A stretch of 64,000 bases of DNA, from positions 1 to 64,000 of the forward strand of contig NZ_JAXCHT010000007.1 of the NCBI RefSeq assembly GCF_035984655.1. The letters are read 5' to 3'. Every line of letters begins with the position of its first letter. The stretch's first letter is position 1. The DNA is from Actimicrobium sp035984655 (GTDB lineage: Bacteria > Pseudomonadota > Gammaproteobacteria > Burkholderiales > Burkholderiaceae_D). The position numbers and the translations under genes are program-made. The notes under the pieces are model-generated. The model was not told where the DNA came from. It ran no database searches and saw nothing but the letters and a program-made list of their open reading frames with translations. Below, piece after piece: positions 1-7,603 of the stretch.

Positions 1-30
1 GGCCCGCTTGTTACGCATTGCTACGGTCAT
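1..30 (-). CDS. Start of a minus-strand gene, probably the IS transposase (partial)
   Basis: Only the first ten codons lie in the window (MTVAMRNKRA), preceded on the minus strand by a good Shine-Dalgarno AAGGAG five bases from the ATG. Ten residues cannot identify a protein. The transposase guess rests only on its position just inside a repeat that resembles an IS256-family end. Confidence 0.4.
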   Translation of the reverse strand, partial: MTVAMRNKRA

Positions 31-95
31 TGTTTCTCCTTGATGGCGGCAGTCTCCTGCCAAATGACCGTTTACACAAAATTATTTACACCCTC
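1..95 (-). mobile_element. End of an IS256-like insertion sequence
   Basis: The AT-rich segment at 64-95, read on the minus strand, begins GAGGGTGTAAATAATTTTGT. It resembles, from memory, the terminal inverted repeats of IS256-family elements. Directly inside it, a minus-strand ORF starts at 30 with an AAGGAG ribosome site at 36-41, the usual place for a transposase start. The element runs off the left edge, so neither the second inverted repeat nor a target duplication can be seen. The outer border is put at 95 because a recognisable HMA-domain reading frame begins right after it. Family assignment is by recall of the repeat, not by a search. Confidence 0.55.
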
Positions 96-194
96 GATCA
101 ACTGAGAGTGGCCGTGACCAACGCCGGCTACGGCATCGATGCGGCGACTCCCGCCCTCAGTACGCCAGTCAAAGGCGGGTGTTGCGGCTGCTAA
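96..194 (+). pseudogene. C-terminal remnant of an HMA-domain metal-binding protein
   Basis: The frame ending in TAA at 192-194 reads DQLRVAVTNAGYGIDAAT and ends in a Cys-rich tail, GGCCGC. A final helix plus an AGYG turn followed by a Cys-rich tail is typical of small heavy-metal-associated (HMA, CopZ-like) proteins. The N-terminal half, which would carry the CxxC metal site, is missing. The frame runs into the IS-like end at about 95, so the gene appears to have been split by the insertion. There is no start codon with a ribosome site in the surviving part. Confidence 0.5.
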
Positions 195-219
195 GTGGTG
201 CTGTTCCGAACCAACCAGC

Positions 220-441
220 ATGCACGCGTCAGGGCACCGGCCAACGATGCACCCTGCACGCCGACACAGCGCTACTTCAACGCCCCCGACAGCGCCCTTG
301 GCGACCGACGCGCGCCACACTTGCCCACTGCCTGCCGACGCCGTGCGGGACGCCCCGAACAGTTGTCCGAAGTGCAGGATGACGCTGCGGCCGGTTGCGG
401 GCGCTGGGGCAAACCAGTCAGGCAATCCCGCCCGAAAATAA
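220..441 (+). CDS. Small protein with a heavy-metal-binding domain (possibly a remnant)
   Basis: The C-terminal half contains HTCPLPADAVRDAPNSCPKC followed by RMTLRP. This closely follows the heavy-metal-binding domain found at the N-terminus of copper P-type ATPases and CusB-like proteins (pattern YTCPMHPEV...CPKCGM.L). Two family positions differ: CPLP replaces CPMHP, and CPKCRM replaces CPKCGM. The upstream part of the frame (from about 139) adds a WCCSEP stretch with His and Met residues, also common in such proteins, but no ribosome site is evident for any start. It may be a small metal-binding protein or the orphaned N-terminus of a lost CopA. The HMA remnant upstream and DUF305 gene downstream support a metal context. 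Confidence 0.4.
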   Translation: MHASGHRPTMHPARRHSATSTPPTAPLATDARHTCPLPADAVRDAPNSCPKCRMTLRPVAGAGANQSGNPARK

Positions 442-551
442 TGCGGCATGGCGCACAGACCCTCGACGCACCATCCTCCACGCTGCACTGGCAGGAAAAA
501 TCCCAGCCACATCATCCGCAAACCGGACTCCCACAACGAAAGAAAAACACC

Positions 552-977
552 ATGCCTAAGCAAGCTGACACCCCCCGCAACGGTCGTATCGTGCGTAACC
601 TTACGTGCGCAATTGCCATCGCGCTATCGCTGTCCGTGTTGCCGTTTAGTGCCGGGGCACAGTCATCACCCGCGGTCCCGGCCAAGATGGGCATGGACAA
701 GGACGCGAGCACTGATGCGCCGATGAAAATGCATCAATCTATGGGCGATATGCAAGCGAAAACATCCGCCATGAAAATGACCGGCGATGCCGATACCGAT
801 TTTGCCATGATGATGGTGGCCCACCACCAGGGTGCAATCGATATTGCGCAAGCGGAAATCGATGGCGGCAAGGATCCCGCGATGATCGGCATGGCTAAAA
901 AAATCATCACCGCGCAAAAGAAGGAAATTGCGCAGTTCGAGGCTTGGCTGAAAAAGCATCCGCACGCAATGAAATAA
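552..977 (+). CDS. DUF305 family periplasmic protein
   Basis: 141 residues. An N-terminal signal peptide (hydrophobic stretch about residues 18-34, ending FSAGAQ) is followed by a Met/His/Asp-rich linker and a DUF305 domain with the hallmark DTDFAMMMVAHHQGAIDIA and a C-terminal helix rich in Lys/Gln. DUF305 proteins are ferritin-like four-helix exported proteins often found beside copper and silver resistance genes; their biochemical role is not settled. The start at 552 is chosen because the signal peptide begins there; the longer open frame from 195 overlaps the HMBD ORF and has no signal. Only a weak purine run (GAAAG) precedes the ATG. Together with the HMA and HMBD ORFs it marks a decayed metal-handling locus. 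Confidence 0.8.
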   Translation: MPKQADTPRNGRIVRNLTCAIAIALSLSVLPFSAGAQSSPAVPAKMGMDKDASTDAPMKMHQSMGDMQAKTSAMKMTGDADTDFAMMMVAHHQGAIDIAQAEIDGGKDPAMIGMAKKIITAQKKEIAQFEAWLKKHPHAMK

Positions 978-1162
978 TATCCAAAGATCGGGCTGTTTTC
1001 TGCCCGACAAACCGCTCGGTTTCACCCAGCGCGACGCCTGCCTACATGGGCGTCCCTTTGCATCTCCGGCGGCGCCGAACCGGCGGCATTACGGCGTCCG
1101 ACCATTTTCCCGCACTTGCAGCGATAATCAGGACCACCGCCCCGCCACCTGAAAATCATCCC

Positions 1163-2932
1163 ATGACCGCTGCGCTCCACCGCCTTCTGCTCGCCGCCCT
1201 GCTGGTCTGCACCGCTCCAGTCAACGCCGCCGACCCGTCCAAAACGCTGCACGTGCTGATCCCCAACGGTGAAGCCGGCATCGATCCGGCCACCGCGTTC
1301 GAAGCCAACACCAGTGCGCTAATCGAAACCGTGTTCGACAGCCTGCTGCAGTATCAATACCTGGCGCGACCGCTCAAGCTGCAGCCGAATCTGACCACCG
1401 CAATGCCGGACATCAGCGCCGACGGCCTGACCGTCACGGTGCATCTGCAGCCCGGCATTCTGTTCAATCCCGACCCGGCCTTCAAGGGCAAGCCGCGCGA
1501 ATTGGTCGCCGCCGATGTCGTCTACAGCTTCAAGCGGTTGTACGATCCGACGCTGCGCTCGCCGTGGCTGTTTCTGCTGGACGGCAAGCTGGTTGGCGAC
1601 GCCGCACTGAAGAAAAAATTCAACGTCGACACCCCGATCGCCGGTTTGCAGGCGCCCGACCGCTACACGCTGGTGCTGCGCCTGAACCAGCCGGACAAGA
1701 ACCTGCCCTTCGTGCTGGCGATGCCGGCGCTGTCGATGGTCGCGCGCGAAGTGATCGAGGCGTATCCGCATGACGCCGGCAGCCATCCGGTCGGCACCGG
1801 TCCGTTCCGCATCGCGTCCTGGCAACGCAGCAACCAGATCGTGCTGGAAGCCAGCCCGAGCTTTCGGCGCGTGGTGTTCGATGAAAGCCCGGGTGCGGAT
1901 CCGGCCAGCCGTACCATCGCCGCCGCGCTCAAGGGAAAGACCCTGCCGCTGATCGGCCGTATCGACATCAAGGTGATCGAGGAGCACCAGACCCAGATGC
2001 TGGGCCTGCTGAACGGCGACTTCGATTATGTGCAGGACTCCCCGCCGCAGCTGAGCGACATGATCCTCGCCGACGGCAAGCTCAAGCCGGCATTGCAGGA
2101 TGCGGGTGCGACGCTGACGCTGTTTCCGCTGCTGCAGATCAACTACATGTGGATGAACATGCAGGACCCGGTCATCGGCGGCTACACCCCCGAAAAAATC
2201 GCACTGCGCCGGGCCATCGATTTCGGCTACGACCGTGCCGAGGACATCCGCCTGCTCGACAAGGGACTGGCGCTGCCGGCGCAATCGCCGGTGCCGCCGA
2301 ACGTGCTGGGCTACGATGCGGCGCTGCGCACCAATGCCCGTTATGACCCGGCCATGGCGCGCGCGCTGCTGGATCGCTTTGGCTACAAGGATCGCGATGG
2401 CGACGGCTTTCGCGAACTGCCGGATGGTTCGCCATTGACGCTGACGATGCATTCGACCGCCAATACCAAGGGCCGGCTGCGCGATGAACTCTGGCATCGC
2501 AGCCTGACCGCGATCGGCCTCCGGGTCGTGTTCAAGAGTGACAAGTATTCCGAAATCATCAAGGCCTCGCGCCTCGGCCAGGTGCAGATGTACGAGTTTG
2601 GCTGGGTCGCCGATTACCCCGACGGCGAGAATTTTCTGCAGTTGTTGTACGGCCCGAATATCGGCGTGAGCAACGATGCGCGCTTCGATCTGCCGGCCTA
2701 TAACCGCTTGTTCGAGCAGGCCCGGAAGCTGCCCGATTCGCCCGAACGCACCCGACTGTATGACGACATGGCGCAACTGGTGGCCGGTTATGCGCCATGG
2801 GTCTTGCGCACCAATCCGCTCTCGGTCGATGTGCGCCATCGCTGGGTGCGCAATTACCTGCGCCACCCGGTGACGCTGACCACATGGCGCTATCTCGACC
2901 TGGACGGCGCGCCGCGCGCCAACGCGCAATGA
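1163..2932 (+). CDS. ABC transporter substrate-binding protein, family 5 (OppA/DppA-like)
   Basis: 589 residues with a Sec signal peptide (about 1-22, ending NAAD). The SBP_bac_5 fold is shown by LKLQPNLTTAMPDISADGLT followed by a VTVHLQPGILF stretch, the FKRLYDP motif, HPVGTGPFRI near residue 210 and LAYDRAED-like central motifs. It would bind peptides, nickel or other solutes in the periplasm for an ABC importer, but no permease or ATPase gene is nearby. Its stop overlaps the start of the next gene (ATGA), so the two are translated together. The start at 1163 is the only one giving a signal peptide. Confidence 0.88.
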   Translation: MTAALHRLLLAALLVCTAPVNAADPSKTLHVLIPNGEAGIDPATAFEANTSALIETVFDSLLQYQYLARPLKLQPNLTTAMPDISADGLTVTVHLQPGILFNPDPAFKGKPRELVAADVVYSFKRLYDPTLRSPWLFLLDGKLVGDAALKKKFNVDTPIAGLQAPDRYTLVLRLNQPDKNLPFVLAMPALSMVAREVIEAYPHDAGSHPVGTGPFRIASWQRSNQIVLEASPSFRRVVFDESPGADPASRTIAAALKGKTLPLIGRIDIKVIEEHQTQMLGLLNGDFDYVQDSPPQLSDMILADGKLKPALQDAGATLTLFPLLQINYMWMNMQDPVIGGYTPEKIALRRAIDFGYDRAEDIRLLDKGLALPAQSPVPPNVLGYDAALRTNARYDPAMARALLDRFGYKDRDGDGFRELPDGSPLTLTMHSTANTKGRLRDELWHRSLTAIGLRVVFKSDKYSEIIKASRLGQVQMYEFGWVADYPDGENFLQLLYGPNIGVSNDARFDLPAYNRLFEQARKLPDSPERTRLYDDMAQLVAGYAPWVLRTNPLSVDVRHRWVRNYLRHPVTLTTWRYLDLDGAPRANAQ

Positions 2933-4662
2933 AACTGCTGCGACTGGCGCTGGCGGCCGTGCTGGCGATGTCGCTGGCGCCGTGCGTTGGCGCCGATATG
3001 GCGAAGACCCTGCACGTCGTGCTGCAGGAAGGCGAAACCGTGCTCGACCCGGCGCAGGCCTCCGACAGCAGCACACTGGGCCTGATCGAAAACATCTTCG
3101 ATGCGCCACTGCGCTATGACTATCTGGCGCGCCCACTAAAACTGCAAGCCAACCTGACCACCGCGCTGCCGACCCTCAGCGCCGACCGCCGCACCTACAC
3201 GCTGACCCTGCGCAGCGGCGTCCGCTTCACGCCCGATGCGGCGTTCGGCGGCAAGCCGCGCGAGCTGGTGGCCGAGGATCTGGTCTACAGCATCAAGCGC
3301 CATTACGATCCGGCGCTGAAGTCGCCGTGGCTGTTCCTGTTGCACGGCAAGCTGGTCGGCGATGCGCAACTGAACGCCGGCAAGTTCGATATCGACCGGC
3401 CGATTGCCGGCGTCCGCGCGCTCGACCGCCGCACGGTGCAGATCGTATTGAATCAACCGGACAACAACTTTCTGTACATTCTGGCGATGCCGGCGCTGTC
3501 GGTGGTGGCGCGCGAAGCCATCGAAGCGCATCCGGCGCTGCCGGTCGGCACCGGTCCTTATGTGCTCCGGCAATGGCAACGCAACAGCCGCTTGCTGCTG
3601 GAAGCCAACCCGGATTTCCGGCCCACCGTATTCGACGGCAGCACCGGCGCCGATCCGGCCATCGCCGCCGCGCTGCGGGGGCGTTCGCTGCCGCTGATTG
3701 GCCGAATCGACATTCGCGTGATCGAGGAGCAGCAGGCCTGCGTGCTCGGCTTCTTGAATCGCGACATCGATTATCTGGAACCGGTACCGGCGCCGCTGGC
3801 CAATCTGGTGCTCGATGGCGAGCGCCTGAAACCGGCGCTGGCGCAGCGCGGCATCAAGATGGATCTGTTCCCGATGATGATGATGGAATACCTCTGGATG
3901 AACATGGAGGACCCGGTCATCGGCGGCACCACGCTGCCGCATATCGCGTTACGGCGCGCCATCGGACTGGCGTATTCGCGCGCCGACGATATCCGCGTCC
4001 TGTCGCAGGGCCTGGCGCTGCCGGCATACTCGCCACTGCCGCCGAATGTGTTCGGTTACGATCCGGCGTTGCGCAGCGGTGCGGAATTCAACCCGGCCCT
4101 GGCGCGCGCATTGCTTGACCGGTTTGGCTACGTGGATCGCGATGGCGACGGTTGGCGCGAACAGCCCGACGGCAGCGCGCTGACGCTGACGATGCACTCG
4201 CTGGCCTCGACCACGGGCCGTCTGCGCGACGAATTCTGGGGTCGCAGCCTGCGCGAGATCGGCATCCGGGTGGTCTTCAGCAGTGGCAAACTGACCGATC
4301 TGCTCAAGGCGGCACGGCTGGGCCAGGTGCAAATGCTGGAAGCGGAATGGATTGCGGATTATCCGGATGGCGAGAATTTCTGGCAGCTGCTGTATGGCCC
4401 CAACAGTGGCACGGCCAACCGGGCGCGCTTTCGGCTGCCGGCGTTCGACGCGCTGTACGAAGAGGCGCAACGGCTGCCAGACTCACCGCAGCGCAATGCC
4501 CTCTATGCGCAGATGAACCAGCTGCTGCAGGGCTACGCGCCGTGGGTGTTGCGCACACACCGGATCTCGATCAACGTGCAGCAACCCTGGTTGCGCAATT
4601 ACAAACGGCACCCGGTGATGACGACCGCATGGCGCTACCTGGACCTCGACACCGGCCATTGA
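2929..4662 (+). CDS. ABC transporter substrate-binding protein, family 5 (paralogue of the preceding gene)
   Basis: 577 residues, with a signal peptide ending VGAD. It aligns with the upstream protein along its whole length (shared blocks include YLARPLKLQ, NLTTALP, VGTGPYVL, MNMEDPVIGG, VDRDGDGWREQPDGSALTLT and APWVLRT), so the pair arose by tandem duplication and has since diverged. The start overlaps the upstream stop by four bases. As with its partner, no membrane or ATPase component is present, so it either serves a transporter encoded elsewhere or works in sensing. Ligand unknown. Confidence 0.88.
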   Translation: MKLLRLALAAVLAMSLAPCVGADMAKTLHVVLQEGETVLDPAQASDSSTLGLIENIFDAPLRYDYLARPLKLQANLTTALPTLSADRRTYTLTLRSGVRFTPDAAFGGKPRELVAEDLVYSIKRHYDPALKSPWLFLLHGKLVGDAQLNAGKFDIDRPIAGVRALDRRTVQIVLNQPDNNFLYILAMPALSVVAREAIEAHPALPVGTGPYVLRQWQRNSRLLLEANPDFRPTVFDGSTGADPAIAAALRGRSLPLIGRIDIRVIEEQQACVLGFLNRDIDYLEPVPAPLANLVLDGERLKPALAQRGIKMDLFPMMMMEYLWMNMEDPVIGGTTLPHIALRRAIGLAYSRADDIRVLSQGLALPAYSPLPPNVFGYDPALRSGAEFNPALARALLDRFGYVDRDGDGWREQPDGSALTLTMHSLASTTGRLRDEFWGRSLREIGIRVVFSSGKLTDLLKAARLGQVQMLEAEWIADYPDGENFWQLLYGPNSGTANRARFRLPAFDALYEEAQRLPDSPQRNALYAQMNQLLQGYAPWVLRTHRISINVQQPWLRNYKRHPVMTTAWRYLDLDTGH

Positions 4663-4682
4663 CAAAGCAACAGGCAAAAAAA

Positions 4683-4703
4683 TGCCCGCTACAGGAGCGG
4701 GCA
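4683..4703. terminator. GC hairpin after the tandem binding-protein genes
   Basis: Perfect 8-bp stem TGCCCGCT/AGCGGGCA with a 5-base loop, 20 bases after the stop at 4662. The homopolymer run is on the upstream side (seven As at 4676-4682), so a U-tract exists only for minus-strand transcripts. On the plus strand it would be a stem without a T-run. It probably marks the operon end, but orientation is ambiguous. Confidence 0.45.
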
Positions 4704-4827
4704 AAATCCATATCAAAAAGAGGAGACATGGAGGAGACAAACCCACTGTAGTGGTTGCCGCCAATCAACGCCACTTTTTGTTTCACATATCAGTTATATC
4801 GAAAACGCATAACTGCCCGAAGGTCTG

Positions 4828-4855
4828 TTGCAACCCGCCCCGCAACGGCTATGAT
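4828..4855 (+). promoter_or_regulatory. Candidate sigma-70 promoter of the DUF3016 gene
   Basis: TTGCAA at 4828-4833 and TATGAT at 4850-4855 with a 16-bp spacer, placing a start near 4862, about 58 bases before the ATG. The rest of the 257-base gap (4663-4919) holds the hairpin and an AT-rich stretch with no other recognisable element. Confidence 0.4.
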
Positions 4856-4919
4856 GATTGCAGGCGGCGCCGCTTGCCGGATGGCGGCCGTCAGCTGTTT
4901 GCCCTGGAAAGGAGCTGCC

Positions 4920-5435
4920 ATGTCACACCCAACGGCATACCTGTCGGGCGCCCTTGCCGCGCTGTTGTTGGCCGGAATTGCGCATGCCGACGTCAATGTC
5001 ACCTACATCAAGCCCGAACAAATTGCCGATGCGCGTCTGAATGATCGCGAACGCGTGCTCAAGGACATCCGCGACCACTTCATCAGCCTCGGTACGCGCC
5101 TGCCGCCCGGCCAGACGCTCAATGTCGACATTACCGACCTGAACGTCGCCGGCCATTTCGTGACCTCGCGCCGCAATCCCACCACGGTGCGGGTCCTTAA
5201 CGGCAGGGCCGACTGGCCGACCATGCAGTTGCGCTATCGCCTCGAAGCCAACGGTCAGGTTGTGAGCAGCGGCGAGGATGCGCTGTCGAACATGGATTAC
5301 CTGCATCGCTACAACGCCTACCGCCCCAGCGACAACCTGCGCTACGAAAAGCAGATGATCGATGAGTGGTTTGCCAGGCGTTTCGGAACCACGACCAGCA
5401 CCGCCGGGCAACCTGCGCCGGGCAACGCCCAGTGA
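4920..5435 (+). CDS. DUF3016 domain-containing exported protein
   Basis: 171 residues with a signal peptide (about 1-23, ending IAHA/D). The mature part starts DVNVTYIKPEQIADARL and contains VDITDLNVAGHF, both characteristic of DUF3016, a family of small exported proteins of unknown function in proteobacteria. A strong ribosome site (AAAGGAG, 7 bases upstream) fixes the start at 4920. It stops four bases before the end of the convergent EamA gene, leaving no space for a separate terminator. Confidence 0.8.
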   Translation: MSHPTAYLSGALAALLLAGIAHADVNVTYIKPEQIADARLNDRERVLKDIRDHFISLGTRLPPGQTLNVDITDLNVAGHFVTSRRNPTTVRVLNGRADWPTMQLRYRLEANGQVVSSGEDALSNMDYLHRYNAYRPSDNLRYEKQMIDEWFARRFGTTTSTAGQPAPGNAQ

Positions 5436-5439
5436 TGCT

Positions 5440-6327
5440 TCAGCCCGGCACGCGTTGCGGGTTGACGGCGGCGGGCCGCCACTGACTGACGATCATCCCG
5501 GAAATCAATAGCGCAGCGCCGAGCAGGCCGCGCCAGGCCATGGTTTCGCCCAGCCAGAAATACGCCGCGATGGCAGCGCAGGCCGGCTCGAAGGCATAAA
5601 TGACAGCGGCCTCGTTGGCGCTGCTCTGGCGTTGCCCCCAGGTTTGCAGGGCGATGATGGCGGCGGTCGCGATCAGCCCCAGGTACAGAAAATTCCACTT
5701 GTGCGCCTGCAACGCCGTCTGCATCGCCACCCAGTCGGGCGTTTGTCGCGGCAGTTCCCACAACAGCAACCAGAGCGCGGCACACAACGCCACTGCAATG
5801 ATCTGCACCGTGGTCAGCACCATCAGGCTGCTGACCCGCCGGGTCATGACTTCCAGCAGCTTCACGTACAGCCCGAAAAAGAATGCGCCGATCAGCGCCA
5901 GCGTATCGCCTTCGCCCCACGCGCCGCCATCCCAGCACAACGCAAACAGGCCGAGGATCGCCAGCGCAATCGCAAACACGATGCGCCGCTCCGGCGCCTT
6001 GCCGGCGGCCAGTCCGAGCAGCGGTACCAGCAGCACGTTCAGGCCGGTGACGAAGGCGTTGCGGTTGGAACTGGTCAGCGCCAGCCCCTTCAGTTGCAGC
6101 ATGTAGCAGATGAACAGGATCGCACCGAGCGCCGCGCCAAGCGCGCAGTCGCGCCACTGCGCGCGCAGCAGGAACGGTGACAGCAGCAACCCGGCCATGG
6201 TGAAGCGGATCACGATGATCCACTCGGCCGAAAAGTGCGGCGTCAGGTCTTTCATGGCCGGAAACGTGGTGCCCCACGCCAGTGTGACGATCAGCAGGGC
6301 AGCAATTCCGTAAAAGCGTGAGGGCAT
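5440..6327 (-). CDS. EamA/DMT family transporter
   Basis: 295 residues, about ten hydrophobic segments, with two EamA repeats (about 8-135 and 150-285). N-terminal LAWGTTFPAMKDL and SSNRNAFVTGLNVLLVPLLG are typical of drug/metabolite exporters; the second repeat ends YFWLGETMAWRGLLGAALLI. The family exports amino acids and other small metabolites from the cytoplasm; the substrate here is unknown. It is convergent with the DUF3016 gene (stops 4 bases apart). Confidence 0.88.
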   Translation of the reverse strand: MPSRFYGIAALLIVTLAWGTTFPAMKDLTPHFSAEWIIVIRFTMAGLLLSPFLLRAQWRDCALGAALGAILFICYMLQLKGLALTSSNRNAFVTGLNVLLVPLLGLAAGKAPERRIVFAIALAILGLFALCWDGGAWGEGDTLALIGAFFFGLYVKLLEVMTRRVSSLMVLTTVQIIAVALCAALWLLLWELPRQTPDWVAMQTALQAHKWNFLYLGLIATAAIIALQTWGQRQSSANEAAVIYAFEPACAAIAAYFWLGETMAWRGLLGAALLISGMIVSQWRPAAVNPQRVPG

Positions 6328-6380
6328 GACGAAGTCGGTGAATGCGAAAAGTCGCCAGTATGCACTGCGGCTGCGTTGCG

Positions 6381-6413
6381 ACCGGCAAACGGACCGCCCT
6401 TTGCCGGTTTTTT
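6381..6413 (+). terminator. Rho-independent terminator facing the plus strand
   Basis: Perfect 9-bp stem ACCGGCAAA/TTTGCCGGT, 10-base loop, then TTTTTT. It points rightward although no plus-strand gene ends just before it; both flanking genes are on the minus strand. It would stop plus-strand read-through or antisense RNA before the lysine catabolic cluster. Confidence 0.6.
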
Positions 6414-6463
6414 ATTTCAGCCTGTCGTTGCCGGTCGAACCGGTGCCTCGATCTCGCTGCGGT

Positions 6464-7504
6464 TTACGCGGCACCCTGATTCCGGCTTGCTGCCGTCATC
6501 CTGAAAATCCCCTGCGCATTGCCGGCGTCGAAACCGAGGTCAAGCATCGGCACGGCAGCATCGTCGACCATGTCGCGCGCGATGAATTCGTAGAAGCTGC
6601 CCGGCACTTCGTGCTCGATCAGGCCGCCGTCGGCATCGATAAACTGGCGCAGCACGTTGTCCGCCCGGAATGCGGTCTGGCGAATGCGGCCGTTGCCGGA
6701 GACTTCGATGGTCGGTTTCATCGGCCGGCCCAGCGCCTTCTGCTGGCGCGCCACCTGCGCCACATCGGCGACGCGGTCGGTGACATGGTTGAAGGTATTG
6801 CCCTCGGTGGCGATCCACGCCATCTCGGCCGATTCCGTCAGCAGCATGGCGTAATCGGACCAGTGCGGCGTACTGTGCTGGCGCGCAAAGCAGCCGCGCA
6901 ATTGCACCAGCAGCGTGATCGCATCGGTCACCGGCAGCCAGCTGTCGCGTGCCAGCTGATCCAGCAAGGCCTGGCCGCGCGGCGACAGCGGATCGCGCGA
7001 GTCGCCAATCACGCGCGTGACGGCCGCCTGAAACTGCGGTGAAAACTGCTCGGGATGGAGTTCGCTGACAAAGAACTGCGGGATCTGGTCCGGACAATCC
7101 TGTTGCACATACGAGCGCCCGGTCATGCCGATGCGGTCGAGCGGAAAGATGCCATTGAGTCGGTAGCCGAGCGGTTCGAGCAATCGGGTGAAGGCGGTCT
7201 CGCCCGATGGCAACGCGCCGTTGTGCTGCCAGCGCACGGTGCGCAGCGCACCGTGATCGTGAAACACCCGGCCGCCCCGCGCGGCGACGTCTTCGGTATA
7301 GCTGCGCCCGGTCGGGACGCGTTCCAGCAGGTCATGAAACAGCACCATGTTGAGCGCCTGCGCAAGCTCCTTGCGCGAGGCCCGGCCACATTCCCACACC
7401 GCAAACACCGCCGGTATGGTCATCAGCCGGTTGACCCGGGTGGCGGCGTCGACGCCGATGATCTTCTCGACCAGACTGGCCAGATTGCTGTTGTTGGCTT
7501 CCAT
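6464..7504 (-). CDS. hglS: DUF1338 protein, 2-oxoadipate dioxygenase/decarboxylase-like (HglS)
   Basis: 346 residues. DUF1338 enzymes are non-haem Fe(II) enzymes; characterised HglS converts 2-oxoadipate to D-2-hydroxyglutarate in lysine breakdown. The sequence has FHDHGALRTV with His84 and Arg88 (the His-x3-Arg spacing known for HglS), NTFNHVTDRV with a second His, and GSFYEFI with a Glu, matching the expected His/His/Glu iron ligands and substrate Arg. The start at 7504 is preferred over an upstream in-frame ATG at 7600 because the extra 32 residues are unlike the family. It lies 99 bases after the aldehyde dehydrogenase stop, in the same direction. Confidence 0.82.
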   Translation of the reverse strand: MEANNSNLASLVEKIIGVDAATRVNRLMTIPAVFAVWECGRASRKELAQALNMVLFHDLLERVPTGRSYTEDVAARGGRVFHDHGALRTVRWQHNGALPSGETAFTRLLEPLGYRLNGIFPLDRIGMTGRSYVQQDCPDQIPQFFVSELHPEQFSPQFQAAVTRVIGDSRDPLSPRGQALLDQLARDSWLPVTDAITLLVQLRGCFARQHSTPHWSDYAMLLTESAEMAWIATEGNTFNHVTDRVADVAQVARQQKALGRPMKPTIEVSGNGRIRQTAFRADNVLRQFIDADGGLIEHEVPGSFYEFIARDMVDDAAVPMLDLGFDAGNAQGIFRMTAASRNQGAA

Positions 7505-7603
7505 GAAACGATCCTGTGCAATGCAGCAGCGACGCCGCGTCAATTCACGCCGCCCGCGCCCGGTGACGACTTCTCCGATGGCGAGCGGGGTCATGAACAT
7601 GGG

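Noticed and set aside
195..551. N-terminal extension of the DUF305 frame and the minus-strand ORF 72-563
   Set aside because: They overlap the HMBD frame, have no ribosome site, and the DUF305 signal peptide starts at 552.
988..1007. Stem TCGGGC/GCCCGA after the DUF305 gene as terminator
   Set aside because: Only 6 bp and no T-run.
1319..3136. 605-residue minus-strand ORF opposite the binding proteins
   Set aside because: Composition is a GC-codon shadow of the plus-strand genes (Arg/Gln/His-rich, no family).
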